From a bacterium (lineage in GTDB: Bacteria; Acidobacteriota; Polarisedimenticolia; Polarisedimenticolales; Polarisedimenticolaceae), in NCBI GenBank assembly GCA_024226515.1, contig JAAELQ010000200.1, positions 24,548 through 88,547 on the forward strand: a DNA stretch of 64,000 nucleotides. Reading direction: 5' to 3'. A program made the position numbers and the translations under genes. Each line of letters starts with the position of its first letter. Within the stretch, counting starts at the first letter, position 1. Under the pieces are notes generated by a model. That model saw nothing but the letters and a program-made list of their open reading frames with translations, had not been told where the DNA came from and did no database searches. This document shows, one piece after another, positions 37,501-44,697 of this stretch.

Positions 37501-39547
37501 CGAGGTCCGGCCCGGAGCCGCGTCGACATTGAGTCGGCATCTGGCGATCGTCCCCATCGAGGGGGGAGCGCCCCTGGCGCTGAGTCCGCCGCTCCCGTCC
37601 GGAGGAAACGTCAATGCTTTCTCGGTAACGCCCGACAGCAGTCGCGCGATCTACCTCGCCAACCAGGAAGCCAGTAACCGCATCGAGTTGTTCAGTGTCA
37701 AGCTGGACGGCACGAATCTCGTCAAGCTCAACAATGCACCGTCAACGGCGATAGACGTGCTCGATTTCCGAACTAACCGGCAGGGCACCCACGTTGTCTA
37801 TTCCCTCAACCCGGGGCCTGGTGGTCCGACGGAACTGTTCTCCGTTCCCGTGGGTGGCGGAGACTCGACGAAGCTCAACAACCACCTGGTCTCCGGTGGC
37901 GAGGTGATGGACTTCGTCATTGACCCGAGCGGCACGATGGTCGTGTATCGCGCAGACCAGCTAGTGGACGACGAGTTTGAGCTCTACAGCGTCCCGATCG
38001 TCGGCGGATCGGTGGCAAGGCTGAATGCACCACTGATCATGGGCGGTGACGTGGGAGAAGAGTTCTTCGTCACGAACGACGGCGCGCATGTCGTCTATCC
38101 AGCCGACCAGGACACGAACGATGTCGTCGAGTTGTATGCGACGCCGATCGGCGGAGGCGATCCGGTCAAACTCAGCACACCAGAAGTGCTTCCAGGCAGT
38201 CTCGTCGACGTGACGCCCGACGGTTCGATGGTTCTCTACGCGTCGGCATCGTCACCGGGGTTGTACTCCGTGCCGATCGGAGGAGGAACGCCGGCGCTCG
38301 TAAATGCGTCACAGCTCGACCGGGCGACGCTCGTTCCCGATCTGTCGATAACGCCGGACGGCGCTGCGGTGCTTTTTCGCTCGAACCCCAACCGCGCGTC
38401 GACGATGGAACTGTTCAGTGCCCCGATCGAACTCGATACCGACTCCGATGGCGTTCTCGACGACTGCGACGGCTGTCCGCTGGATTCGGCCAAGATCGAT
38501 CCGGGGGTCTGCGGGTGTGGGTTGTCCGATTCAGAGTCGGATCCGCCCGATCTTGAGTGCCCAGCGGACGCAATTCTGGACTGCGGCACGTCGACCGATC
38601 CGACAGCCACCGGCGAGGCCGTCGGCGAGGATGCGTGCGGCACCCCGACGCTCGACTTCGTCGACTCGTTCGTCGCCGAATGCGGTGGGAAGGGCACGCT
38701 CACGCGGGACTGGACCGCGACGGATCCCCTCGGCAACGTTGCCGCGTGCGCTCAGACGCTCACCCTGCAGGACTCGACACCGCCGGCCGTCACGCCCCCG
38801 CCGGATCTCTTGCTCGAATGCAACACGTTCGGCGGTGTGTCGATCGACACCCCTGCTGTGCAGGATTGGCTGGCCGGCGCCGTCGCGATAGACGCGTGCG
38901 GTGAGGCGACGGCACCCGGACACGACGCACCGCTCGTGTTTCCCGGGGGCAGCACGTTGGGGCAAGCCACGCGAGTCACCTTTGATTCGGCCGACGAGTG
39001 CGAGAACGCGAGCGTCGCGCTGTCGTCGCTCGTCGTGCTGGATACGATGGGTCCCGTGGTTACCTGCGCGGCGCAACCGGTTCCGGGCGGTCTGCGCGTC
39101 GAGTTCGAAGCGGTTGACGCGTGCAGCGCGGTCCTGATCTCCGCCGTCATCCGATCGGCAGGTGCGCCCGGCACGATTGCCGACGACGAAGGTGTCGACG
39201 CGAATTGCAGCAGCGTTGCGGTATCCAGCGGTCAGATGCTGGCGCTGGAGTGTCGCGGCCGCCAGTGCGACGTGGACTCGTCTCCTCCCGATCAACTGCG
39301 CCTCGAGGCACATCGAGCGGAGCTCATCGTCACGGCGCGTGACGAGGCGGGAAACATGGGGCGTTGCCGAGTCGTACTGTGCGAAGGGGACGAACAGACT
39401 GAGGGTGTCGTCACGACCGAAGGGCGACACAGTCCGGGCAGCGAAGGTCTCCTGGTTCTGGATAGCGAAAATGCCGCGACAACTGGTAGAGCTGACTCCA
39501 AACGTCGTCGAACAGGATCAACACGAACCGAAAGACCCAAGCGATAG
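34574..39547 (+). CDS. Giant secreted protein: thrombospondin type-3 repeats and two beta-propellers
   Basis: A 1,657-residue exported protein with a signal segment TQIALVVIICVVSPVADS. Order: two thrombospondin type-3 calcium repeats (SDGDGVGDDLDNCPEVPNAD at about 71-90), a first TolB/WD40-like propeller (about 115-560) built from repeats of the type F-x-I-x-PD-x-S-x-V-V-Y...ELFSVPI-x-GG-x-P-x-x-L, about eight more type-3 repeats (570-820), a second propeller (820-1290), one residual type-3 motif (DTDSDGVLDDCDGCPLDSAK), two HYR/Ig-like segments (LECPADAILDCGTS, TPPAVTPPPDLLLECNTFGG), and a Lys/Arg-rich tail. ATG follows AGGGGGG. By eye its third codon positions are less GC-rich than its neighbours'. 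A calcium-stabilised surface or adhesion role is inferred. Confidence 0.88.
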   Translation: MRERARTRIAAPSARVSRATQIALVVIICVVSPVADSHDSSEPGDAHLGGLYPLNAPPPRPAADSDGDGVGDDLDNCPEVPNADQSDSDADSIGDMCDNCPTQFNPDQGSPVLLSGSSFVAYDYEFSPEDEFIVFLAATETLPPATRLQVAATVGGAPVTLNGPLVPGGRVSDFEIAADGLRVVYQADEETRHVAELFSVPLIGGTPVKLNDPLADDDVIDFTLTPDASHAVFRTGHFISNEARLHAAPVTGGPTISLDTGLGGMTHEFLPTSDSQRVVFTHEYLGQRQLFGTPASGGAPVRLDSLVSADGDVREFLLSNDGSRVFYTVGRTAPLTVDLYAVPVGGGTPIHLLGPFPGWGAVHLEISPDDSRVILQVNDDGRIHSVETNGGSPIVLDDEGATSNRSISITPDGSSVVYLAQENWQADRELFVVPIEGGTRRKLNAPLFTHHDVISFVISHDGNSLVYQTHRYGGPRVLFFVPLPHGQAERIVYPFYVGETYYLNEDGTRVLFSSDDNDYYVASTLGGTPRRVTSGIDHSSGAAVNHSFTQTAFRAESRLFGSNLRLDDDLDGLLDECDPCVDRDFDGFGDPESPVEFECPLDNCPDVANPNQTDDDGDQIGSACDNCPGDSNPEQANVDSDGYGDVCDPCPGDSLNDPDLDGVCGGIDNCRELANPDQLDSDEDSVGDACDLCPWDYDPFQRDWDEDGAGNECDVCPGLYNPDQTDGDSDGHGDECDNCPDANNVDQLDTDLDQLGNACDPCPLDVLNDADADGACADADNCPIDPNPDQSNGDEDHLGDACDNCPSRTNPHQRIEPLNGPLSYSGDVYEGYGVTPDAAHAVYLARVQGSNNIELFSAPATGGDVVPLSHTPYDDVMQFVLSGDGSVVVYWLERDGLFTVPVVGGVLPTSLNTSRHIASFATTWDGSSIVYSKIQGPPWVRWLFHVSSEDGVSTQLSPYRVSDFTITPDETRVVYHEVRPGAASTLSRHLAIVPIEGGAPLALSPPLPSGGNVNAFSVTPDSSRAIYLANQEASNRIELFSVKLDGTNLVKLNNAPSTAIDVLDFRTNRQGTHVVYSLNPGPGGPTELFSVPVGGGDSTKLNNHLVSGGEVMDFVIDPSGTMVVYRADQLVDDEFELYSVPIVGGSVARLNAPLIMGGDVGEEFFVTNDGAHVVYPADQDTNDVVELYATPIGGGDPVKLSTPEVLPGSLVDVTPDGSMVLYASASSPGLYSVPIGGGTPALVNASQLDRATLVPDLSITPDGAAVLFRSNPNRASTMELFSAPIELDTDSDGVLDDCDGCPLDSAKIDPGVCGCGLSDSESDPPDLECPADAILDCGTSTDPTATGEAVGEDACGTPTLDFVDSFVAECGGKGTLTRDWTATDPLGNVAACAQTLTLQDSTPPAVTPPPDLLLECNTFGGVSIDTPAVQDWLAGAVAIDACGEATAPGHDAPLVFPGGSTLGQATRVTFDSADECENASVALSSLVVLDTMGPVVTCAAQPVPGGLRVEFEAVDACSAVLISAVIRSAGAPGTIADDEGVDANCSSVAVSSGQMLALECRGRQCDVDSSPPDQLRLEAHRAELIVTARDEAGNMGRCRVVLCEGDEQTEGVVTTEGRHSPGSEGLLVLDSENAATTGRADSKRRRTGSTRTERPKR

Positions 39548-39701
39548 CGAGCACGCCCCCACCGGCTCGAACCCAGCGTGTTGTCCGGGTCCTCGCGGAC
39601 TGGGCTGGAGCGAATCGCCCTCCGCTGCTACGGTTGTGCTGAACAACTCCGGGTTTTTCAGCAAAACCAGAGCCCGGCACGGGGCGCAAGCGGGAGGGGA
39701 C

Positions 39702-40616
39702 ATGCCTTATGATTTCGTGACGCTCGACGTATTCACCGACAAGATGTTCGGCGGCAACCCCCTGGCCGTTCTTCCGGATGCCCGCGGGCTCGAGACCGAG
39801 CAGATGCAGGCCATCGCCCGTGAGTTCAACTACTCCGAGACGACTTTCGTCCTGCCTCCGGAGGACGAGAACAACACGCGCAAGGTGCGCATCTTCACGC
39901 CGATGGCGGAGATCCCGTTCGCCGGCCACCCCAACGTCGGCACGGCGGTGGCGCTGGCGCGGCTGAACCTGCTCGGTGACGCCGTTGCCGGTCAACGCCT
40001 CTTCTTTGAAGAGGGGGCCGGTGTGGTGGCGCTGACGCTGCGCGGCAACGGTGGCGAGATCGATGCGGCGGAGTTCGTCGCCCCGCAGATCAACCAGTTC
40101 GAGGGCGACGTGCCGGTCGACGAGGCCGCGAAGTCGCTCGGGCTCAAGCCGGAGCAGGTCGTCGAGGCGCACCACCAGCCGACCGTGATGTCGGTCGGGG
40201 TTCGTTTTCTCTACATCGAGCTGAAGGACCTCGACGCGCTCGCCGCGTCCGAGGCCGCGCCCGGACCGGTGACTCGCATCTCTGCGAGTCGCGGTCTCGA
40301 CGGCGTCTTCGCGTACGTGCGGATGGACGAGGCGTCGAAGAACGGCGTCGACTTCCGCGCCCGGGTCTACGCCCCGGTGCACGGCGTGATGGAGGATCCC
40401 GCGACCGGCAGCGCCAACGCGGGTCTCGCCAACCTGCTCGGCTCGCTGAACGGCGACAAGGACGCGAAGCTGGAGTGGAACGTGGCCCAGGGGCTCGAGA
40501 TGGGCCGTCCGAGTCGTCTCCACCTGACGGCCGAGCGGAACGGGGGCGAGATCTCCGAGGTCCGCGTCGCCGGTGGGGCGGTCGTGGCCTGCCGCGGGCA
40601 GATCAACGTCCCCTGA
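39702..40616 (+). CDS. PhzF-family isomerase/epimerase
   Basis: A 304-residue protein of the PhzF fold, two similar halves each like diaminopimelate epimerase. Motifs: the N-terminal [16 protein letters not shown], the catalytic Glu in [21 protein letters not shown], and in the second half [20 protein letters not shown]. Known members isomerise a phenazine precursor or act on uncharacterised metabolites; no phenazine genes are near. GGGAGGGG precedes the ATG. It lies 154 nt after the giant repeat protein with no gene between, and 51 nt before the repeat protein at 40668. Substrate unknown. Confidence 0.92.
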   Translation: MPYDFVTLDVFTDKMFGGNPLAVLPDARGLETEQMQAIAREFNYSETTFVLPPEDENNTRKVRIFTPMAEIPFAGHPNVGTAVALARLNLLGDAVAGQRLFFEEGAGVVALTLRGNGGEIDAAEFVAPQINQFEGDVPVDEAAKSLGLKPEQVVEAHHQPTVMSVGVRFLYIELKDLDALAASEAAPGPVTRISASRGLDGVFAYVRMDEASKNGVDFRARVYAPVHGVMEDPATGSANAGLANLLGSLNGDKDAKLEWNVAQGLEMGRPSRLHLTAERNGGEISEVRVAGGAVVACRGQINVP

Positions 40617-40667
40617 GGGAACCTACCTCGCCGATTCTGCGTTACAAGGATCGAGGAGGGTAGGATC

Positions 40668-42068
40668 GTGCGCTTTTCCCGGCTCTGTTGCCTTGCGATC
40701 GTCGTTCTGTTCGTGGGCGCCCAGGTGCTGCCCGCCGCCCAGAAGCCCGTCGAGGGAGAATGGGGTGGCAAATTCGACCGCGGCAGCGGCCAGCTTCGCA
40801 TCAAGCTGACGTTCGACCACGAGGACACCAGCGTTCGGCTGAACCTCCCGCTGAAGCAGCTCGAGGACGTGACGCGGGACGAGCTGGCCCGCTTCAGCGG
40901 CGACGTCGCGTTCAGCAAGCGCGCGGACGCCGGCACGCTCGTCTTCGAGGGCAAGATCTTCTTCTGGCGTCCGTCGGGCAAATTCCATTTCGAGCCCGAC
41001 CCGACATTCGTTGCCGCCATGGAGCAGCTCGGCTACAGCCGCATCGCGAGCGAGCAGCTCGTGCGGTTGGTCCTGTTCGACGTCGACCGCGAGTTTCTCG
41101 AGGGGTTGATCGGGATCGGCTACCGCGACATCCCGATCGACTCGGCGATCCGGCTGACCCATCACGGCATAGGCCTGGACTACGTGCGCGGGACGCAGGG
41201 GCTCGGCTACACCCCGACCATCGACAACGTGATCCGGCTGCGCAACCACGGGATCTCGCCGCACACGATCCGCGAGTTCGCCGATCTGGGAGTGACGAAG
41301 ATCCCGATCGACCAGCTCATCCGGCTGCACATTCACGACATTGGCCCGAACTACGTCGCCAGGCTGGTCGCTGCGGGGCTCGAGCCGACGGACAACGGCG
41401 CGATCGTGCGGCTGCACAACCACGGCATCGCGACGCAGTTCGTGCAGGAACTGGTCGATGTCGGCTTCCCGGCGCATGCCGAGGACACGTTCATCCGGCT
41501 GCACAACCACGGCATCCACGCCCAGTACGTCGTCGCGCTGCGCGAGGCGGGGTTTGGGCCCAAGGACGTGGACTCGATCATCCGGCTACACAACCACGGC
41601 ATGACCGCCGAGCGTGCGGTGACACTGCGCAACATGAAGCCGCTCGACCTGTCGCTTGACGGAGTGCTGCGGCTCGAAAACCACGGTGTGTCGCTGGACT
41701 ACGTGCGCGGCCTGCTGGCCTCGGGGCTGCCGAACCTCAGCTCGGACAAGATCGTCCGGCTGAAGAACTACGGCATCCCGACCGAGTACGTGACCGAGCT
41801 GGTCGGGCTCGGATTCGACAACGTCGACTCGCTCGTCCGGCTGCGGACCCACGGCGTCTCGTCGCAGACGGTCGCCGGACTCCACGAACTGGGCTATGAC
41901 GACCTCAGCGTCGACGGTATCGTTCGCCTGCACGCCCACGGCATTGGGCCCGAGTTCGTGGCCAGGCTCAACGCGGCGGGCTTCGAGAAGATGAGCGTGG
42001 ACCAGTTGATCTCGATCAAGAACCGCGGGATCGACGAGCTGCTGACAAAGCGCAAACCCTCGGTCTGA
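40668..42068 (+). CDS. Secreted protein of twelve 29-residue tandem repeats
   Basis: Exported protein of 466 residues starting at GTG, with signal peptide LCCLAIVVLFVGAQVLPAAQ. Residues 28-115 form a beta-rich N-terminal domain (EGEWGGKFDRGSGQLRIKLT). From residue 118 to about 462 run twelve repeats of 27-29 residues with the pattern L-x-x-x-G-[FYL]-x(5)-[VI]-D-x-[VLI]-[IV]-R-L-x-N-H-G-[IV]-x-x-x-[YF]-V-x-x. Most carry RLHNHGI or a close variant. Similar short HGI/HGV repeats occur in sensor regions of acidobacterial BlaR-like proteins, which I know of only in general terms. The repeats suggest an alpha-helical solenoid. GAGGAGGG precedes the start. Function unknown. Confidence 0.85.
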   Translation: MRFSRLCCLAIVVLFVGAQVLPAAQKPVEGEWGGKFDRGSGQLRIKLTFDHEDTSVRLNLPLKQLEDVTRDELARFSGDVAFSKRADAGTLVFEGKIFFWRPSGKFHFEPDPTFVAAMEQLGYSRIASEQLVRLVLFDVDREFLEGLIGIGYRDIPIDSAIRLTHHGIGLDYVRGTQGLGYTPTIDNVIRLRNHGISPHTIREFADLGVTKIPIDQLIRLHIHDIGPNYVARLVAAGLEPTDNGAIVRLHNHGIATQFVQELVDVGFPAHAEDTFIRLHNHGIHAQYVVALREAGFGPKDVDSIIRLHNHGMTAERAVTLRNMKPLDLSLDGVLRLENHGVSLDYVRGLLASGLPNLSSDKIVRLKNYGIPTEYVTELVGLGFDNVDSLVRLRTHGVSSQTVAGLHELGYDDLSVDGIVRLHAHGIGPEFVARLNAAGFEKMSVDQLISIKNRGIDELLTKRKPSV

Positions 42069-42104
42069 TCGCACCCCGCTGTCCCATTTTGCCGCGCCCG
42101 GATT

Positions 42105-42136
42105 CGGGACCTATGTTCGCAGCGAACCGAGTCCCG
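42105..42136. repeat. Nested palindrome before the transglutaminase-like gene
   Basis: CGGGAC (42105-42110) pairs with GTCCCG (42131-42136), and inside it GTTCGC-A-GCGAAC (42115-42127) is a second perfect palindrome. It lies 36 nt after the repeat-protein stop and 11 nt before the next start codon, so it could be an operator, a weak terminator or a translation-control hairpin. No T-run follows. Confidence 0.45.
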
Positions 42137-42147
42137 GGGGTGCGGGT

Positions 42148-43347
42148 GTGTGTCGGCGTCGAGTCAATTCGGTCGCGTTCGCTATCGCCCTCTCGGTCTG
42201 CTCGCTCGTGGCCCACGGCTCGCAGGCCGAGGAAGAGTGCGTAGCCGACCCCGCCCCGTCGAATCTGTTGCGTGAGATCCTCGTCGCGACGGGCACGCCG
42301 CGCGAAACGGTCGTGACCGCGGAGATCCGACTGCGCTCCGCCGTCGAGCGCACGATCGAGCGCGTCGGGGGCTCGCACCCGACCTACGCCGGGGCGCGCA
42401 AGCTGCATCGCGCGCTGCACAAGCGACCGTTCGGTGAGTACGAGCAGCAGGCGGACGGTGTGCTCGAGATGCTGCACGAGGGCAGCTTCAACTGCGTGTC
42501 CGCCACCCTGTTCTTCGGCCTTGTCGCACGCGAACTGGGCTACGACGTGCAGGTGCTCGAGGGGCCGGGGCACCTGATGCTGCGGCTGCTCGTCGAGGGC
42601 AGGCCGATCGACGTCGAGACCACGCTGGTGGACGGCTTCGACCTCGACCGCAAGCGTCGCGCCGCCGAGGCGACGTGGAACAGCCCCGAGCCGTGGCCCG
42701 CGGCGTCCTGGGCTGAGCGTCCCGAGTCTGCGCGCCTTCCGCGCCCCGCGATCCCCGCCGGCTACGCGGATCGGATGCGTGCCGTGACGCTCGAGCAGGC
42801 GGTGGGCTTCGCCTGGCTCAACCGCGCCACGCGCGAGGTGCGCGGCGGACGCCGGGTCGCAGCCGCCGAATCCGTGCTCGAGGCCGCGCGTCATGTCGAA
42901 TCGCTCGAGGGAACCAGCGTCAACATCCGCGGCTTGCTGAACATCGCATTCCTGCCCGAGTACGAGGCCGGCCGGTTCGAGGCCGCTTACCGCATCGCCG
43001 AGATCGAGCTCGAGCTGTGGCCGGGGACGACGACCCCCTCGGATCGACTCGTTGCCTCCGCGGCGAAGCAGATCGGCGCGGCCTGTGAGCGTGGCAGCCC
43101 CCGTGCAGCGTGGGACAGGTTGGAACAGGTGCGCACGAAACCCGCCTCCTCCGAGGCCGTACGCCGGTTGACGCGCACGGCCAGCGGCGAGATCGCGCGC
43201 ACGGCGGTGCGGGTCGGAGACTGGGACCTCGCCTGGGTCGCCGCCGAGCAGTACGCCGCGACCGAGCTCGACACGCACGAGTCGCAACGCATCTTCGACT
43301 GGATCGAGGAGCGCCGCGACGCGGTGTCGCTCGACGCCTGCCGCTAG
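42148..43347 (+). CDS. Secreted transglutaminase-like (SirB1-type) protein
   Basis: A 399-residue protein with an N-terminal signal segment (VAFAIALSVCSLVAHGSQA) from a GTG start. Residues 95-160 match the transglutaminase-like core of SirB1-type proteins, with the Cys-His-Asp set C116 in GSFNCVSATLFFGLVAREL, H142 in GPGHLMLRLLV and D155 in PIDVETT. The remaining 230 residues are helical and may be TPR-like (WLNRATREVRGGRRVAAAES). The activity could be a thiol protease or amidase, but family members are often uncharacterised. The gene ends 9 nt before the convergent Hpt gene's stop. Confidence 0.78.
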   Translation: MCRRRVNSVAFAIALSVCSLVAHGSQAEEECVADPAPSNLLREILVATGTPRETVVTAEIRLRSAVERTIERVGGSHPTYAGARKLHRALHKRPFGEYEQQADGVLEMLHEGSFNCVSATLFFGLVARELGYDVQVLEGPGHLMLRLLVEGRPIDVETTLVDGFDLDRKRRAAEATWNSPEPWPAASWAERPESARLPRPAIPAGYADRMRAVTLEQAVGFAWLNRATREVRGGRRVAAAESVLEAARHVESLEGTSVNIRGLLNIAFLPEYEAGRFEAAYRIAEIELELWPGTTTPSDRLVASAAKQIGAACERGSPRAAWDRLEQVRTKPASSEAVRRLTRTASGEIARTAVRVGDWDLAWVAAEQYAATELDTHESQRIFDWIEERRDAVSLDACR

Positions 43348-43356
43348 CCCGCCCGG

Positions 43357-43695
43357 CTAGCGCGTGTAGCGTTCGCGCAGGAATGACTCGACTCGGGCGT
43401 ATTCGCTCTCGAGCAAGGGCAGGAACTTCGCCCCTTCCTCGGCCCGATCGGTCTTGATCAGGCGTTCCATCCTCGCGGCCACGTCGTGCAGACGTGTCGC
43501 ACCGATCATTCCGGCGCTCGACTTCAGCGTGTGGACCGCCTGGCCCAGCATGTCATGGTCGCCGGCTGCGACGCCCTCGCGCGCGGAGCTGAGGCGCTGC
43601 GGCCCGTACTCCAGGAACAACTCGACGATCTCCGCGACCGCCTTCTCGCCCGAGACGCGTTCGACTTCCGAAAGCATGGTCCAGTCGAAACCCAT
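43357..43695 (-). CDS. Histidine phosphotransfer (Hpt) protein
   Basis: A 112-residue stand-alone Hpt domain that relays phosphate between receiver domains in the cytoplasm. The phospho-accepting H55 is in QAVHTLKSSAGMIGATRLHD, followed by the helix VAARMERLIKT. ATG 43695 has GAGG upstream; longer readings would overlap the gene before it. It lies 22 nt downstream of a receiver-ATPase gene on the same strand, so the two probably act together in a phosphorelay. No hybrid kinase is in the window. Confidence 0.92.
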   Translation of the reverse strand: MGFDWTMLSEVERVSGEKAVAEIVELFLEYGPQRLSSAREGVAAGDHDMLGQAVHTLKSSAGMIGATRLHDVAARMERLIKTDRAEEGAKFLPLLESEYARVESFLRERYTR

Positions 43696-43717
43696 GCCGC
43701 ACCTCGGTACGGGCCGT

Positions 43718-44632
43718 TCAGCCCGACGACGCCGCGAGATTCTCCTCGACAATCCGCTTGATCATGGTGATGCGGTTGCCGATCTCGTTGTGGACGACTT
43801 GATCCATGAAGGTCGAGATCAGGTACAGCCCGCGCCCGTGCACGCGGTCCAGGTTCGCCGGATCGGTCGGGTCGGGCACCTGCTGCGGATCGAACCCGGC
43901 GCCCTCGTCGAGTACGTCGAACTTCAACTCGTTCGGCCCGATCTCGATCGTCAGCCGCACGCGCCGGTCGCAGTACGGCTTCTCGCTTTGGCGCTGTTTG
44001 ATCTTCTCGTAGTACTTGCGCGTGTCCTCGCGACGCAGCTCGGAGCCGACCTGCAGGTTACCGTGATGCATGGCGTTGAACAGCGCCTCTTGCAGCGCGA
44101 CGCCGATCTGCAGCAGGTCCTGTGAGTGTCCGTCGTCGAGGAAAGTGTCCTGGACGCGCTCCTGGATGTAGCCGACGAGGGGCGAGACCAGCGTGTGGTC
44201 GTTCTCCAGCGAGAAGCGCAGCGTCGTGGCCTGCAGCGAGGCCAGGGCGCGCGTGCGCTCACGGGCCGCCTGCGAGACTTCCAGCGTGCTCTCGACGGTG
44301 TCGGCGAGGTCCTGGCGGATCAGCCGCTTCGGCACGTAGCTCGCCGCTCCGGTCTGCAACGCCTTCACCGCGATCTCGGCGCTGCCGAACGCGGTCAGCA
44401 GCAGGACGGGGATCGCGGGGAAGCTCTCGCGGATGGCCTCGACCAGCGCCAGACCGTCCATCCCCGGCATGACCAGATCGGTTGCTACGAGGTCGGGGCG
44501 CCGACGGCTCATCGCCTCGAGCGCAGATGCCCCGTCGGGGGCGATCTCCACCGTGTAGTCTTCACTCTCGAGCAGGGTCGCGATGAACCGCGCCTGCTCC
44601 GGACTGTCGTCGACAACCAGTATGTGAGCCAT
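43718..44632 (-). CDS. Response regulator receiver fused to a GHKL/anti-sigma-type ATPase domain
   Basis: A 304-residue protein. The receiver domain (1-125) has the acidic pair in ILVVDDSPEQ, phospho-acceptor D52 in DLVATDLVMPGMDG, LLTAFGS and YVPKRL. After a short linker the C-terminal half resembles RsbW-type serine kinases/anti-sigma factors: N-box LQEALFNAMHHGN, then FDVLDEGAGFDP and the G2 box GRGLYLISTFMDQV. Such proteins bind or phosphorylate an anti-sigma antagonist, with the receiver as switch. ATG 44632 follows GGGAGAG; a start 33 nt upstream is possible. The Hpt gene lies 22 nt downstream. A partner-switching role is inferred. Confidence 0.88.
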   Translation of the reverse strand: MAHILVVDDSPEQARFIATLLESEDYTVEIAPDGASALEAMSRRRPDLVATDLVMPGMDGLALVEAIRESFPAIPVLLLTAFGSAEIAVKALQTGAASYVPKRLIRQDLADTVESTLEVSQAARERTRALASLQATTLRFSLENDHTLVSPLVGYIQERVQDTFLDDGHSQDLLQIGVALQEALFNAMHHGNLQVGSELRREDTRKYYEKIKQRQSEKPYCDRRVRLTIEIGPNELKFDVLDEGAGFDPQQVPDPTDPANLDRVHGRGLYLISTFMDQVVHNEIGNRITMIKRIVEENLAASSG

Positions 44633-44697
44633 TCGACCGCTCTCCCGCACGGGCAGCCGAATCATTTAACCTCAGCCGGCGGTTTAAGTCCAGACTC

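Noticed and set aside
44660..44690. TTTAACC...GGTTTAA as a terminator or operator between the receiver-ATPase and Cys-rich genes
   Set aside because: The arms have a mismatch in only 7 bp and no T-run, so it is not distinguishable from chance.
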